64,000 bases of DNA from Hyperoplus lanceolatus (taxonomy: Eukaryota; Chordata; Actinopteri; Uranoscopiformes; Ammodytidae): contig CM049405.1 in NCBI GenBank assembly GCA_026929865.2, positions 16,930,001-16,994,000 on the forward strand. Reading direction: 5' to 3'. Both the position numbers and the translations under genes were made by a program. The notes below the pieces were generated by a model. That model did not search any database, had not been told where the DNA came from, and worked only from the letters and a program-made list of their open reading frames with translations. Position 1 is the stretch's first letter; every line of letters begins with the position of its first letter. Below are positions 12,825 through 26,867 of the stretch, piece by piece.

Positions 12825-15706
12825 TCAATCGTCGGCTGCGTTCTTAGGAGAGAAGTGCAAGTAGAGGTGGCTGTTCATGCGGTCCTGTGGAACCACAGCC
12901 TGGCAGAAAGCGCATTCATCAGGGCCGCTGCTCTGAGGCGTCGCCGGCTCTGTCCCCACGTCAGCCGTATCAAAGCGCTCGGGGCTCCACAGAGGCTGCA
13001 GAGCAAGAGGAACCAACAAAAAAACAATACATTATTCATGCTCTAAAACAATCCTCACACTCACTCTATTAAAGTTTGCCAGGCCCTCTTACCCCCCCCC
13101 CCCTTTAAGATGAAGTGTCTGTTGCTTAAGAGGAATACAAGAACATGGTCCACTGTCAACACAATAGTCTGTGACCATGTGTTTAACTATCTCACTGTTC
13201 ATGTGTTTATCCAACTATCAGCGTTTTATAAATGCCCCCGTTGATGTCATCCATGCATGGAATCATATTGCAAAACAACAAATTGTCATTTACAATTTCT
13301 TATTAGGCATTTTACACACATCAGCAAATCAAATCTTATTTAACTATCTATACTTGTATCACTAGATAGAGACACTGTTCTGTGCTTCCATCTGGCTCGC
13401 ACTTTCCAGCAAAGATGCCAAATATGACCAGAGCATCCATGCTAAAATTTAAAATTTAAATCAAAAAATCAGCACACATTACACAGTAATACGTTTCAAA
13501 GTTAGGCTTTCTCTTTCTTTTTCTTCTGGACCTCACACCGTTTCACTCCTCCATTAGCAAAGACCAATCAGGAGCTGATAATTTGCTACTAGTTCTTTCT
13601 CAGACCTTTCTGCAGGGATGCTCACCTGCTGGGGTCCCCGCACGCTCTCCTGGGAGAGTGAAGATGATGTGGTGTGGGAGGGGGACGCAGGGGGGTAGAC
13701 GAAAGGCATGGGCAACTCAACTGGCAGCTCCTCTTCTATCAGCGTGGAGGGCACACTACCTAGGGCTCGCTTGGCGGGCATGGCTGGACCAATGTGTCTC
13801 TCTGGAGCACTGTTCAGGAAGTCGTATTCACTGTCCGTGGGTGGTGGGAATTTGACGCTGAGTTTAGTGAGAGAGTCTACTAAGTCCCTGTCCTCGGGGC
13901 TGGCTCCGCGCGATGCCAGAGACTGTGGCGGGAGCGGGATATCCGCTGCCGACCTCAGCGCCGAGGGGAAGGGTCCCTCTGCCTCGGCCGTGCGGTCCGT
14001 GCACTGGATGGGCATGGAGAACCGCTGATCTGTCAAACGGCAGAAAAAAAATTAAAACACAAGATTTTTACAGTTTTTTATGTCTCAGTCAACAACGTTG
14101 ACGTGTTCCAGCAATGGCTTTATTAAGGGCATTTTAGGCTTGGCAACGATTCGACAAGTTCCACGTGTTCAAACATAATCAAGGTCCTTTCAATATGCAT
14201 TTACCAGAAGGGATATATGTATCACACTTTATAGTAATTATTATATTTTATTATTCATTATAAGTCAAGCATCATTCCACTGTCAGTGGAATTATTAGAA
14301 GTAATTTATCCACGCACTTGTCACACAGGTGGCCAGCTATCATTCCATAGGGCAATGGGGCATTCATGTGCAGTCCTAGTTAAAGTGTTACCATCTAATT
14401 ATCTTAAAGAACAAAGAAGAAGCTAGTAAACTCATACACTGTTATGAAATATAAACACCTATTTCAGTTCAACACATTTCCTGAGATGTAATTGAATTAA
14501 GAAAAAAACAAGTGGCTTTGGATTCAGGCCTTTAAAAGCAGCAGGTATTATTTGGTAATATAGTCATATTACCATTTGATGCATCATTTCCTGCATGGAA
14601 CCTTTTCAGGTGATCTTTCTGTCTTCTGGTCAGAGTCCGGATCTGCCGGAATTTCCCTTGGATCGCCTCGAAAGCATTCAGCATGTCCTGACTGACAATC
14701 AAAAAAATTAACAATGTCAAGAGAGAAAAAACATTCTATTCATTATTTTTATTGATTATAAAATAAATACAAGTATATGTGCAAGGAGAGACACATACTA
14801 GTCAACACTGCTGTTGGCTGGCATGTTAGGTGCAACGGCAACAGTGCCCATATTATCCTGGGAAGAAAAAAACACACAACATTTATAGTGATCATTGGGG
14901 GGGATAATTATCCAAGTGCATATTGGTAATACATCTGCAATTTTTATATAAGCATCATCGTTCATATACACTAGTGAAAAATGCTTCCTGGCTCGTTGAA
15001 TAATAATGATAGCTGGAGCTGCTGAACTGTGCAGCCGTTTGATCCTCTAGCACCATCTGGTGAAGTAAAAATGGATACACCTTGTGTGTTGAGGGAAATT
15101 AGAGAGTGGATACTATTGCAGCAGCAATATAATAGGTTTCCTCAATTGCTTGTATCTTTATGGGGGGGTGAATGGATGCAGGATAAAACCATGCAAACAC
15201 TTGGACACTCTCCTTCTAATCAGAGCCACTCACTGAACAAGGGCAGAATGACTCTAAAGTATCCTGGTGTATTTACTGTAAACTGCTTCAGAGCTGTGTA
15301 AACAAAGGGCTAGAAAATGTTATACTTGCAAGCTGACTGGTGGTACACCGATATGGGTTTTCTAATGGCTGGTGCCGATGCCTATATTTAGACAGCAAGT
15401 TGGCCAATGGAGGATATAAAATTCTGATATCACGTAGTTATTGTTTGGTTTTGTCATTTAATTAATTTGTACTCGGCCTATCTCTAAAGCTGAGTGACTG
15501 CCTGATGATGTACAGACTGAGAATTACTGAGAAAGGAAAAGCTACTTAATGATGATGAGACTATACAGTCACAAAGAGAATGCTCAAAAGTTCAATCGCC
15601 TTTGGATCTACCTCATTGTTACAGCTATGTTCCTCTCATTGGTCAAATGTGTTCCTTAAACATCCTAGTTGACATACGTGAAACAACATCAAGCAGAAGT
15701 TATATC

Positions 15707-15763
<57 letters not shown>

Positions 15764-16150
15764 TGTGCCTACTGAGAGGAAGCTGTGTGTATGTCCGTGC
15801 ATGATTATTTTCTAGTGTGTCTGTAAAGAAAAGAGCAGTTTGGGAGCCATCACATTGCATTTTTTCACAGCGTAGACACAGAAAGAACACACAAAAGGGT
15901 AGCACATTGAACATACCGGGTACAGTACTTTCCTATAAGAGCTGGCTCCGGCAAGGAGATGGTTGCTAGGCTCACATTTCATCTCTCCTTAGAATCCAAA
16001 ACAAGTGAAAAGTTTTTGTTTAATGTTTGCCCGGGAGGAAATGCCAGATCAAACATATTCAGTATGATTTATGTCAATCCATTAGTATCAATCTTCAATG
16101 CCAACAATGCAATGCAGTGCAAGAATAACTTATCTTGTCAGCATATAAGC

Positions 16151-16181
<31 letters not shown>

Positions 16182-16688
16182 TCTGGCACGGTCTCACTAA
16201 CCTGGTGTTTGCCTTGTCGCTGATAACTTCGCTTCAAGTTTGGAAATCAACTGCTGCTGGTCCTCTATTTGCTTTTGAAGCTTTTGAGTGTATCGCTCAT
16301 AATATTCCGCCTGTAAAAAAATTAGGTTTCTGTTATTGTTTTAGCAACAATATCCGCAGTCTGGTCTAAGCTTTTATACGTCTGTGTGTGTCACATATTC
16401 ACAAACGTATGTAACCAAATATTTTCCCAAACATATTTCTTGCTCTTTGACAACAATAAAAACAACTAGGGAAAACATTACTGATTTTTGAACCTGCAAG
16501 CTGTTATCGTTCGTTCTGTAGCCTACTGGTAATGTTTGGCTCACTTCACACAAAGTCTGAAACGCCCTAGTTCTCCCCTGTGTCGTTACCATTTGCTGCA
16601 GCTCCTTCTTAGCATTGTCTTTCTCGATGGAGACCTGGCGATAAGCTTCAAAAGCTTTGTTGAGCTGGTCTCCGATGTTCCTTTCCAT
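12825..16688 (-). CDS. tank: TANK, TRAF family member-associated NF-kB activator (7 coding exons)
   Basis: Cytoplasmic scaffold that links TRAF2/3/6 to the kinases TBK1/IKKe and tunes NF-kB and interferon signalling. Coding exons in transcript order: 16688-16590, 16310-16202, 15945-15917 (29-nt, tentative), 14857-14799, 14691-14573, 14029-13626, 12995-12825; summed length 990 nt, 329 residues (human about 425). The N-terminus (MERNIGDQLNKAFEAYRQ) closely matches mammalian TANK. Residues about 1-70 are coiled-coil-like. MPIQCTDRT at 144-152 is the TRAF-binding motif, and SVKFPPPTDS follows further on. The C-terminus has a CAFC...HLYLH zinc finger (C301, C304, H316, H320) after a conserved RGPQQ. 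All introns used are GT-AG. The first ATG of the conserved N-terminus is taken as start. The middle region is shorter than in mammals. The gene is divergent to rbms1, as in human. The 29-nt exon is inferred because the frame fails without an extra exon of length 3n+2. Confidence 0.9.
15710..15762. repeat. (TG)n microsatellite in tank intron
   Basis: About 26 TG units between tank exons. On the transcribed minus strand it reads CA. Confidence 0.95.
16150..16178. repeat. (AG)n microsatellite in tank intron
   Basis: Perfect AG run only about 25 bases beyond the 5' splice site of tank coding exon 2. In the tank transcript it is a CU-rich tract. Confidence 0.9.
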
Positions 16689-17411
16689 GCCGTGTGCTCC
16701 ACAATCATCACTGACACAGCAGACATGAGCCCTGTCAGGGAAAATCGCATAAAATCTCTTCAGACATACCAAGCACTCGTTCCAAAAGAAAACAACACTC
16801 CCAAAGAAAGCACTTTTGTTTTTTAAACTAGTGTGAAAAAAGGGGCATGGAGTTAGTGGCCCTTTTCTGCTTGATGATTTATAATGTTTTCCACACAGAA
16901 ATGGTCTAACTATTTCTTTTCGCATATCAACAACTCAAATGGGTGTCAAGTGATTAGGTTAATTTTGATTGAGCTGCTGGTAAAAACTGTGCAAAAACTA
17001 GAGTAAACATACTCCATGAACTCTACCAGAGAATATTGGCAGTTCTGGTGAAATAACAGTTTACGTTTGTTCACATTATCAACAATCGATGCCTTGTTCT
17101 AGAAATGATGTGCTGAAGATGTTGATGAGCTGAGAGCCACTGGAAAAGTGGTGCAAAGAAATACAGATGGTCAAATTTTGCAAATTCTTGCACATGTATA
17201 AGACCCCAAAACATCCCTGCGTTTTTTTCTTTCAAACTACTTCTGAGCAATGGTGGGTCAAATGCAGCACCATAGCCTACTTACATACTGATGTAACAGC
17301 TCAGATGGAAGTGTGGTGCAACAAAAAAGAGAGATAGATCGAGAGAGAGAAGAGGCTGCCAGTCTCACCCAGAACTTCTAATCCATTATTGATCAAGCTG
17401 CACAATACATG

Positions 17412-17459
<48 letters not shown>
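17412..17459. repeat. (CA)n microsatellite in tank first intron
   Basis: About 24 CA units in the intron between the 5' untranslated exon and the start-codon exon of tank. Confidence 0.95.
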
Positions 17460-17739
17460 CCTGTCAGTGACACTAGGCTACTCTGATGAAGACACAATGA
17501 AGCCCACAGGGCTAGAGATAGAAAATGACCGACCGCCAGAGCCTACCGAGACAGAGCAATGGAGCTCTTTAAAATGTGTCATTCAAAAACTAATCCACGC
17601 AGTTCCGTATTCTTTAAAGTGTAAATGACCGGTTAGCCATTGCACACTAAGCCGGTGTGGGGTGAAGCGACCGAGCAACAACTCCCCAGATCCGTTTATC
17701 TCTCCACCAGCGCGCGCGAGAGAGAGAGAGCCCTCTTAC

Positions 17740-17850
17740 CTTCATTCGAGTAACTGGATAAAAGTCGAATTTGATGTTTTGACACCGCCGCAGCGTCGTC
17801 GCCTAATCTTCGAGATGCAAAGTTACGAAGCGCCAGAGAGGATATGGCAA
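17740..17850 (-). other. tank: tank 5' untranslated exon (probable)
   Basis: On the minus strand, GC-rich sequence ends in GAATGAAG followed by a strong donor GTAAGAGG (plus-strand positions 17739-17732). A matching acceptor with a pyrimidine tract lies just upstream of the start-codon exon (exon start about 16731). There is no start codon in the conserved frame here, so this is taken as non-coding exon 1. The upstream limit is a guess from promoter elements. Confidence 0.55.
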
Positions 17851-17960
17851 TGTATGTTTTACATAGCCCAGTTGAGTTGGGAACTTCCCTCGGGGAATCC
17901 CCAACTCTGTAGACTTCCGCCTTTACCCGACCCTGGCCAATCAGCGAGGAGCTCCGAGGA
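17850..17960 (-). promoter_or_regulatory. tank: tank promoter with kB sites and CCAAT box
   Basis: GGGGAATCCCC at 17892-17902 is an 11-bp palindrome that fits the NF-kB consensus GGGRNWYYCC exactly. Two bases to its left, GGGAACTTCCC at 17879-17889 differs from that consensus at one position. A CCAAT box (GGCCAATCAG) lies at 17937-17941. No TATA box was seen. The cluster sits just upstream of the presumed tank exon 1. That the sites are active is inference. Confidence 0.55.
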
Positions 17961-20900
17961 GCGCTGGATGGTTAGCTGGTTGAAGGGTTCTTCCAGCCTA
18001 CGCGTCTGCAAACCGACTGCTGTGCATGTGAAAACTGTCCCCAAACTAGGGTTAAAGTGTGCTCATTTTTACTCTCTTATTTAATTCTGCGTTTAAAAGG
18101 CGTATGTGACTGTCAGAGAGAGGTAAGACTGCTGTGTTATAAATAAATCTGTAAAGAGCATGTTGGCCCCCTTTGTGGTCATTTTATTCAACACAACTTT
18201 ATTAACGAAAATGTAGTCTACCATGAGATCATATGGAACCTTTGCATGGCAAGGCCACACAATAAGAAAATATTGCAGGTTAACCTGGAGGCAACAATGT
18301 AGTTTTCTTCTCAGATGTGCTTTTACCACACACAAAAAGCAATTGCATGTTTTCAAGAACAAGCTGCAATTCAAGTAGTTTTACATAAAAGGAATGAACA
18401 TGCCCTAATTTGTTGGCACATTTGCATAACTGGAATACAATATCAACGGTATGCAGACAACTGTCTTGTGCACACAAAACAACTAAAGTTAAAGTTTAAT
18501 AAGATTACCACTTGAAGTAGGTCTACAAACATTGACAATCTAATGCAAATGGTAATCCAGCCCAGGAGTCCTTTTCTTTTTTGTCAAAAATACAATAAAA
18601 CTGCCATCTGTAGTATGTTGTGTAGACGTTATTGGTAACTTTGAGGAAACAAAAACATGGCTTTTTTCATTTCTAAAACTGGCTGATCTGGATAATGCAA
18701 CCTTTAAAACATAAAATTTATAAACGGTTTGTAGTAATGTCTTTATTAATGGTTGGTAAATTACCTATAATGTTGTAAGCCACTAGTAACTTGCAGGCTA
18801 AGTTTTGGTTTTGCTCATTATTATATATTATAGATGTTCTACTATGACCTGCCAGGTGTTCTCAAATAGTTTTTAAGGCCCAAATTAGTAATACTTTTCT
18901 CCTGTATTCTGTGTGTGCGCAAGTGATGAAGCCGACCACCTACAAAACAACTGGAACAGTGTGAACAGTGTTAATTTAACTACAGTCAACAGTGATGCCA
19001 GTCAAATTGCTTGCACTTCCATTGCAAGGTGAGAAGTGTCACCATAGGAGGTCAGCAAAAATATGTTCCTCTTTAACGAGTAAGAAAAATTTATGAATGT
19101 GACTAATCTTGATTGCAACTATGCATCGATGCGTTCAACAACAAACATTACCAATGTCTATAGAGGTGTGCTTTGCTAAGCCATGGTGCCACCTGGTGAT
19201 ATCGGTGCTTTAAAATGGAATTAGTGGCTAAATTTTTTTGTCTTTTCACTTCTTATAAAACCCAACATCTATTGTATCTCTTTATGGTTTGGTACTAATG
19301 GTAATTTTACCCCCTGCAACCTTTTTATTCTTTCAGCAAGTATCTATAGTAATGACGCAACACCCTTTTCTGGTGACATTATGCTTGATGGCCTTCCTGT
19401 TTCTATACAACTGAGGCTTTCACATTTTACCAAGCGCTATCCGTTGTTTTATGTTTTATGTTGTTTTATGAGGTACAAAGGTATGCGGTTTAGGTCTATA
19501 TCTCCATGAGGTACGTATCACCTCTGACCTTATCTAGATGCAACATGTCTCAGACTGCACTGTGCCACAGTGAAAACGTCCCCCTCCAGCAAAGGGCAAC
19601 CCAGGAAACACTGGCAGCACAATGACCAGTAGATGGCAGCTGCGTGTGACGTACTGAGATGCAGTAGCTTCCTAACTAACTTTCAGTGACTTTTCACCTT
19701 GTGTTAGGAAGGGCATCATGTACCGCCAACTGAAGGCATGAGAAAAAGCTGATTTTACAAATGTACATATGTTGCCAGCTGGTATTATAGGTGCAGCAAA
19801 TACACAATTCAAATATGCTCAGGTACTGATATCTTGCATAACTTAGAGCTTCTTTAATATAATCGGGGATGTGGAAACTGATGCTCCTACATCAGTGGAT
19901 GGAGAAGTCAATATCTTGGTTGTTATATGTAAGAATAATTTACAGCAGCTGATAATATTTTGTCGTTATTGAGATCTACAAACATGTCTCTACTTTGCTT
20001 TAGATTTGTTTTTGGTGATGCATTTATACATATTTTATCAGTTGACCGTCAGTACACTTTTTTCTACCTCTCCCAGGGATATTTGCCAGCGTCTCTTGGT
20101 ACAATTTTGCACGCGGTTGTCTGAAAGCGCACCATGGCCAGGAGGCACAGCTGCCAGAATTTCTGATTGCCAAATGTGTTTCCCTTCTGTTGCCGGATAG
20201 ATACACACACCACATATTCCACCAGAATGTATTTGAATGCATAGAGGCTCTCAAAAACAGCTAACATACCTGCCTTATCTTTTCATTATAAAATAAGGGA
20301 GGCATGTTTCGCTCAAATAAGTCTCAGTCTGTAACATATTTAATCCAGAACTATCTGCAAATGAAAACAAATGTACTTTTTTTTTTTTCTCTATCATCAA
20401 TTTAAGTATCACTCGATTCATACCTCCTTGTTGCACAGTGGGACTCCAGTAGCCTGGCTCCTCCAGGGATCGTTTTCTGGAGTCCTGCCACCGAGGTTGC
20501 CGTCTCTGACCCTCACTGACATTCCAACCTCAACATTTGCTCCTCCCTAGAATGACTTACACTTCCAGTGTGCTACAAATGACCTCAATTCATATAAAAA
20601 ATAAAACGCTTTAGGAATTCCATCAGGGACCGGAACAGGAGTCAATTTTGAGGGTTTCACATATTTTTCATGGTTGCTTTGAACTCTTGAATTTATGGCA
20701 ATCTGACATCTCTTCTGTCTTTTGTGGTTCTCATAAAGAAAAATGCTATTCAGACTGTGATATTAGGCTACTGATAAGCAATACTTTGATAACCTGGGCT
20801 GAGGCATATGAGCCATTTCAATGACCACAAAATCCTTCACCTCAAGCACTATTTCTTTCTCGTTCTGTTCTGTCCTCAATCGTCACCTTTGTTCATCTCG

Positions 20901-23900
20901 CTGGGGAAGAAATACATTTACGGAGCCGACTGCTTGAGATATATATATGTTACAAAAAAACATCAGAATTTCAGACTGAATAGAAGAATCAAAAATACCT
21001 ATGGAATGCCCTCTTTTTCAACTTTACCTGCTCTGCCTGGGTGAGAGTGAATACCCCTACAGATGGGAAAAGCTCAGACATAAGACAGATTTATGAATTT
21101 TCTCTTCGCTTTCATGTATCGCTTGTGCTCTGTTTGATCTCTTTCTCTTTCTCTCTCTCTTTTTCTTTCAAAGTAAGTACCGAATGTCACTCTCCCCTGC
21201 ATGACTCTTAAATCACAAACCTGCACTTACTGTCTGCTTCAACACACACAAAGGCCGAAGGGCTTTAGTGACGTCATTGGGCTTGCATCTCACTCTGAAG
21301 GATTTCCGTCAACAAATGTGTGCATTTCCTGCATTGTCAGACCACAGAGTATTAGCACTTCAAAAATAAATAGCCTACATACATTTGTTCTAATGCTCTG
21401 ACCTCACCAGTGGCGTGGAGAGGCCTCATACATTTCAGCAGAAATGATCTCTGTGGGGGGTTGTGGTGTCTTTTTCTGGCATCACCCTCCTTACTATGGA
21501 GGATACATATGAAAGGGTCAGACGTTGGGGATTTTGCCCTTTTGTCCATGATGCATTACAGGGCATCTGTGTATGTTGTTCATTGAATTAGCTGTGCCCT
21601 CAGTGTACACACAGCTTGAAATAGGATGAGTGGATCATTTGTATGCACAATACCACAACGCAGCCTAGTATCAACCGATGTGATCATCTAATGGGGTATT
21701 CCCCAGGCAGGCGATCCCATTGTCCTCTTGTGTGATTTGTTAGTGGTGAAAAAGGACACTAAAAGCTGGCTGTTAGGGGGGCCCTGTTTCTCCAGTCACA
21801 TCACACACTGACTGACTGGTGGAGCCTAACTGGAGCCTGAGCAGTATATCTTGAGCCAATGAAGGGTCCGGTCTGCATCCATGTTTCCTCTGTGTCTGGC
21901 AAAATAAACAATCTGCTGTAGGTCGGCAGAAAGGCGAGATCAGACAGAGGGCAGAGCCGAGGAACTCTGGCATGCCGGGGGAGGAGGAGGAGGAATGCAG
22001 AATGGGGGAAATACAGAGATCAGATTTCAGGAGTCCAGAGAGAGAGAGAGAGGTGGCAGAGAATGGAGAGGAACCTTGGCTCTTGACAGACCAAGAAAAC
22101 TATAAATGAAAAAGGGAGAAATAAAAGTCTTCTTTGTCCTGCGACACATTTTTTTTCTCCTATGAATAATTTCATCACCTCACAGTATTGAGTTTGTTAC
22201 TCTGTTCTAATCTCACCATGGGTGTGTGTGTGTGTGTGTGGTAGTGCGTGTGTGTGATAGTGTGTGTGTGTGATAGTGTGTGTGTGTGTCTAACATCAGA
22301 GCAGACTCGTGAGCCACTTTGGTTTCCATCAGAGGCTAAAGCCGCACACTATATTGTTTTGTTTTGCAGCTCCGGCCTCAGGGGCTTCCTGCTATTTGAA
22401 GAGGTGGGGATGTGTGTATGTTGAGAAACTGTGTGAGAGGATTATTCAGCTCTACATTTAAAAAAAAAAATCTGAATCTTTATGGACCGTTTTTATGATC
22501 GTCCTGGACTCTCAGAAATGCTTGCAGGCCAAGAGATTCTTAGATGTAGGCCAAATTCGAGGGAGGATCAAAAACATGCAACAGATCTAAGGACTATCAT
22601 TTTTTGTTAATTCCCAATCATGTTCATATCTTCCTCCAAATTGAGATGTTGCTATTCACAGCTTTCGACGATGCAGAAAGGCTGCAAGAATACTTTCTGC
22701 ATTCTGCTGCTTATAGAATTTCCTGATTGATAGCGAGAGAAAGTTCGCTCCCTGTTCCTGTTACATAAGAGCTAAACCACAAACCCCTCATCGAGCAAAA
22801 TGCCGCTTATAGTATGGCAAAGGTAATGAGAATCGAACCAAGCTCATTCTAACATCCATGGATATATAATTACTTAGATTATAGTACACAAGCATCATAA
22901 AAATGACATTTGGACAAATGTCATTTTATTTTAGATTTAGCTATTTTAACTACAAATGCACAGTTGACTTGACAAATTTCAACAGTCCAATACCCAAGTG
23001 AGCCAACAACATATCGCTGGTTGTCCTCTAACACGTGCATTGATTTATAATTTGTAAGTGTACTGTAAGAGCGTTTCTGACGTCCAAAATCAATAGTCAT
23101 GTGGAAAGGGGAGGGTCGATATGGAGGGTGAGGTCAAATGGGATGGCAATATCTGAATAGCAGACCTGAAGGCTAAAGAGCTATTTCTTCACGGGAAATG
23201 TTGGCATCAACAAATGTTCCCTGACTATTATCATTCACAATACCAATACAGCACAGTGTGTTTGGCTGCATAGGCTGTATGTTCCAAAGCGATTAGGTGG
23301 ACTTGATGAGGCATGTGGGATTTTCATATAAGCTGTGCAAACACAGCATGCGAAATTCCGGATTCTTGTTGTTGCCGTTGTGAGATAGCGTGTTTGCTCT
23401 TCAGAACGTGTCCTGACCAAACAAAACGAGCACAGGTTTGGCATCTGTCAGTTCTGCAAATGCTCTCTAAAATGTTGCTTTGTGATATAGCACAAAAAAA
23501 CTTCAGTGTAGATGAAACCAAACTGGAGAAGTGAAAGGGCGTGTGAAGTTACAGAGAAAGTCCCAAGCTGACCTGCAGGCCTCTCCGCTCACATAAAGAG
23601 CCTTCTAGTGCTATTCATTACTCCTCCAGCTCATGAAATTTTTATCAGCAGGAGACTTAATGCTCCAGATAGACAATTTACACTATGAAACAGGGAGCAA
23701 AGAGCCACCATTCACACTATGAGTTATCTTTTTTTGTTATGCTTTTTGCTGCACTAGAGCACACTTAAACCCACTCACTTCCTGAGGAAAGTGAATGGAC
23801 CATGTAGACTGGAGCCATGGCGTCTCTTGATTTACACGGTTATAAAAAGGATTGTAGGATTCATCTAAAATTATGAGACTAAAACAAAGCATTAAGGTAT

Positions 23901-26834
23901 AAGATGTGAAAATGAAGGCTATACAATGTATTTGGCTTTTGAGGGAATTTCCTCTGTTTTGATACAGAAGTTCCCCAAAGGCAGAGTGCTACATATTCAG
24001 TAGTTATTAAAGTATAAACCAAATTTGACTGTTTCTAATTTTCCCTCTGTGATCCCCATACATTCAATTGTAAATGTTGTGTATAGAGGAGAGATATCAA
24101 CTCCTGGCAAATAAGTAACAATTTGGTAATATTTTTGGTGATAGTTGATGGCAGGCCGCCCCCTCCACCAAAGTAAACTTTAAAACATTGTCAAGTTGAA
24201 CGCATTATCCGTCACTGTGAGAATGCGGACAATGGCATTATGCTGAGGCTCAGCTGCACCATACAATGTTTACAATAAAGTTCGGAGAGTTGCCTGGCAG
24301 CAGAAAGTACACAATGAAACAGCCCAGTGGCGCTGCTCTTTATGTCAGCGTCAAGCCTGAAAGAACTGCCTTTGTACACGTATGACTCTCATTCTCGGGG
24401 CATTTGCCATGAGCAAAAAGAGGGCCAAGCTGCACGATAAAAACCTCTCCTGCTGTTGACAAGTATTTCCTCCCATATATCAGAAGGTATTCAGAGCCTC
24501 AAATATGTGTGTAAAAACTGTCAAGTGGACGATACAAATAAAAACATTGGAAAAAAAAGAGACTCCATTGTGTGATATCATGGCATGCGTCAGTAACGTC
24601 TGTATTTGCAGATGTTGCTTCACTTAATAAAGAGGTTCTAAGGGAAAGTGACGTCAGGGACACGTCAAACTGAACTGTCATTCATCCTCAAAGCTTTAGG
24701 TTGGAATTTCACATAGAAATAGTTTATTTGTGAGAAGAAATAATGACCATTTCACATTAGATGGTTGCAAGAACTTTTAATATCCTGTGTCTTGGTTTCT
24801 AAATAGCCCTTACCACATGGTTGGTAAATTAGCACTATGATAGTTGCTTCAAAATGAATTAGTAGGTCCAATTTTATTTAATGAATAAAAACAGTATTAG
24901 AGTGCAATGGACTTGTAAATCAAAAACTGATTATTCATCATGTGCTGAGCGGTTCCAAAGGGTCCTCATATACACCTTTCGAAATGTCCATCTTGTCATT
25001 TGAAACATTTAACCAACATCTATAATGTATTTCTTGGTCATTCAATAATACCATTCCCAATCATTATTTCATGGAGCCAGTAAAATGACTCATTCATTTT
25101 TGGTTAGTTGAGCAGGGCCATCATGCATGCACACACCACCCCCACCCACGTCAGTCCCTCTCCTCAATGAAAGACCAGAGTTGTGAATGTGGCCCTTTTT
25201 TTCTCCCCAGTGTGACACACACATAGTCACTCACAGCTCTCTGTTGTGGTTCATTTACAGGCTGGAGTCAGAGGAAATGAATCCACTGCTTTAAAGCTTA
25301 CACACCCCAACACAAACCTTCCGTCCAGGGCAGGAAGACACACAAGTGCTATACTAAAAGCTTCCTGGAGCTGCTAAAAACTCAGATTGTTGCCGTATCA
25401 CTTCTGAGGAATCTCAAACAGAGAGAGGAATGGAGGAGAAATCTCTCTCTCTCCCTCTTTCTGTCCCTTTCTCTCTCTCTCTCCCTTTCTCAGAATGAGC
25501 AGTGACTGGAATTGCTTTTATGATTTGTGAGTGCAGAACACGGAGAAACAATTCCTCCTTAATACATCCTCCGAGTTGTTTGTTGGTGGTGGAGACTGTT
25601 TTCATTAGCTAAGGGAAGAGTGAGAACAGGCAGAGCAATGTGCTAAAACAACCCCACTCTCTTGGAAATACCCAGTGTGAGTGCGTTAAGTGTGAGCTCA
25701 ACCTGGAGCTTGTGTGTATCTGTGGGTTTGTATTTGTGTAGAAATCTTGAATTATTTTCTTTTAACGTGTATGCATGTTGGTGCCTGTTTGAGGGATTAT
25801 GCATCTATAATGAAAGCAGAATTCGTTCAGGAAAATGGCACCCAGTGGATTATGGCAAAGGCGGCTCTGCCTCTGTCATATCCACAAAACCTGCTTAGAG
25901 TGACTCGACAGTGTATTGTACATACTGTCGGCTTTACATTTAAATTGGATATCCGTTCCAGGTCTGAATTGTAAAATGGAAAGCAGTGGAAATCGTTGAA
26001 TTATGGATAAAAACTTTATCCTACCACTTTTTTTCTACCACTGATAATTACCTTATTGTTTAGAAACATGTGTAAGTTGATCTATGTGTTATATAGTGCA
26101 ATGCAAACAGAGATCAGAGATAACCTTTCCGTTAAAAAAAAGGTGGCTGTGATTTAATTGCCCCCCACCGCATTTAGTACCCTGTAGAGTGCTGAATCAG
26201 ACCTCTCTCCCTTTCCTCTAATGCTGACCCATTGACCTCTTTTGGCCTGGTGAACTTTACTACATGCTCTACCACTGACCTTTGCTTACATTTAGGTAAT
26301 GCACTTCACATTAGGCTATCACACACACCCATACACAATGTATCAATGCCTTTAACAAAAAGCACGCTGATGTCATTGTGGGCTCACAAGGATTACAGTG
26401 ATTGCACAGTTTAAGGGACCTCATTTTTCAATTATACAGCCAAAGCAGAGGCACACTTAAAGGGTGTTTCAGCTTTTGTTCTTTCTAGATATGAGTGTGA
26501 ACACGTTAGTATAAGAGAATACAAGTAATACCTGGATCATACCTGTTGGATTTGACCTGGCTAATAGTGGTGAGACAAAGCAACTGCTTATCAACAACTG
26601 CTAAGTAAAAACATCAGGACAACCATAAGGTTCAACTGTTTAGGGAGCCCATAAAGGAAAGACAAGACAATAGCATCCTGCTTGTACATTGCTGAAGGTC
26701 GCCATTAATACACATTTGCTGCCACCAGTGTTGGTTTTCCAATCAGCAGGTGACAGCGGTGGGTAGATTGCCTGTGATTTATAGCCCAGCGTGCCCCTCT
26801 ACCTGCCTGCTCCAATAATTGACCTCTCTCCACC

Positions 26835-26867
<33 letters not shown>

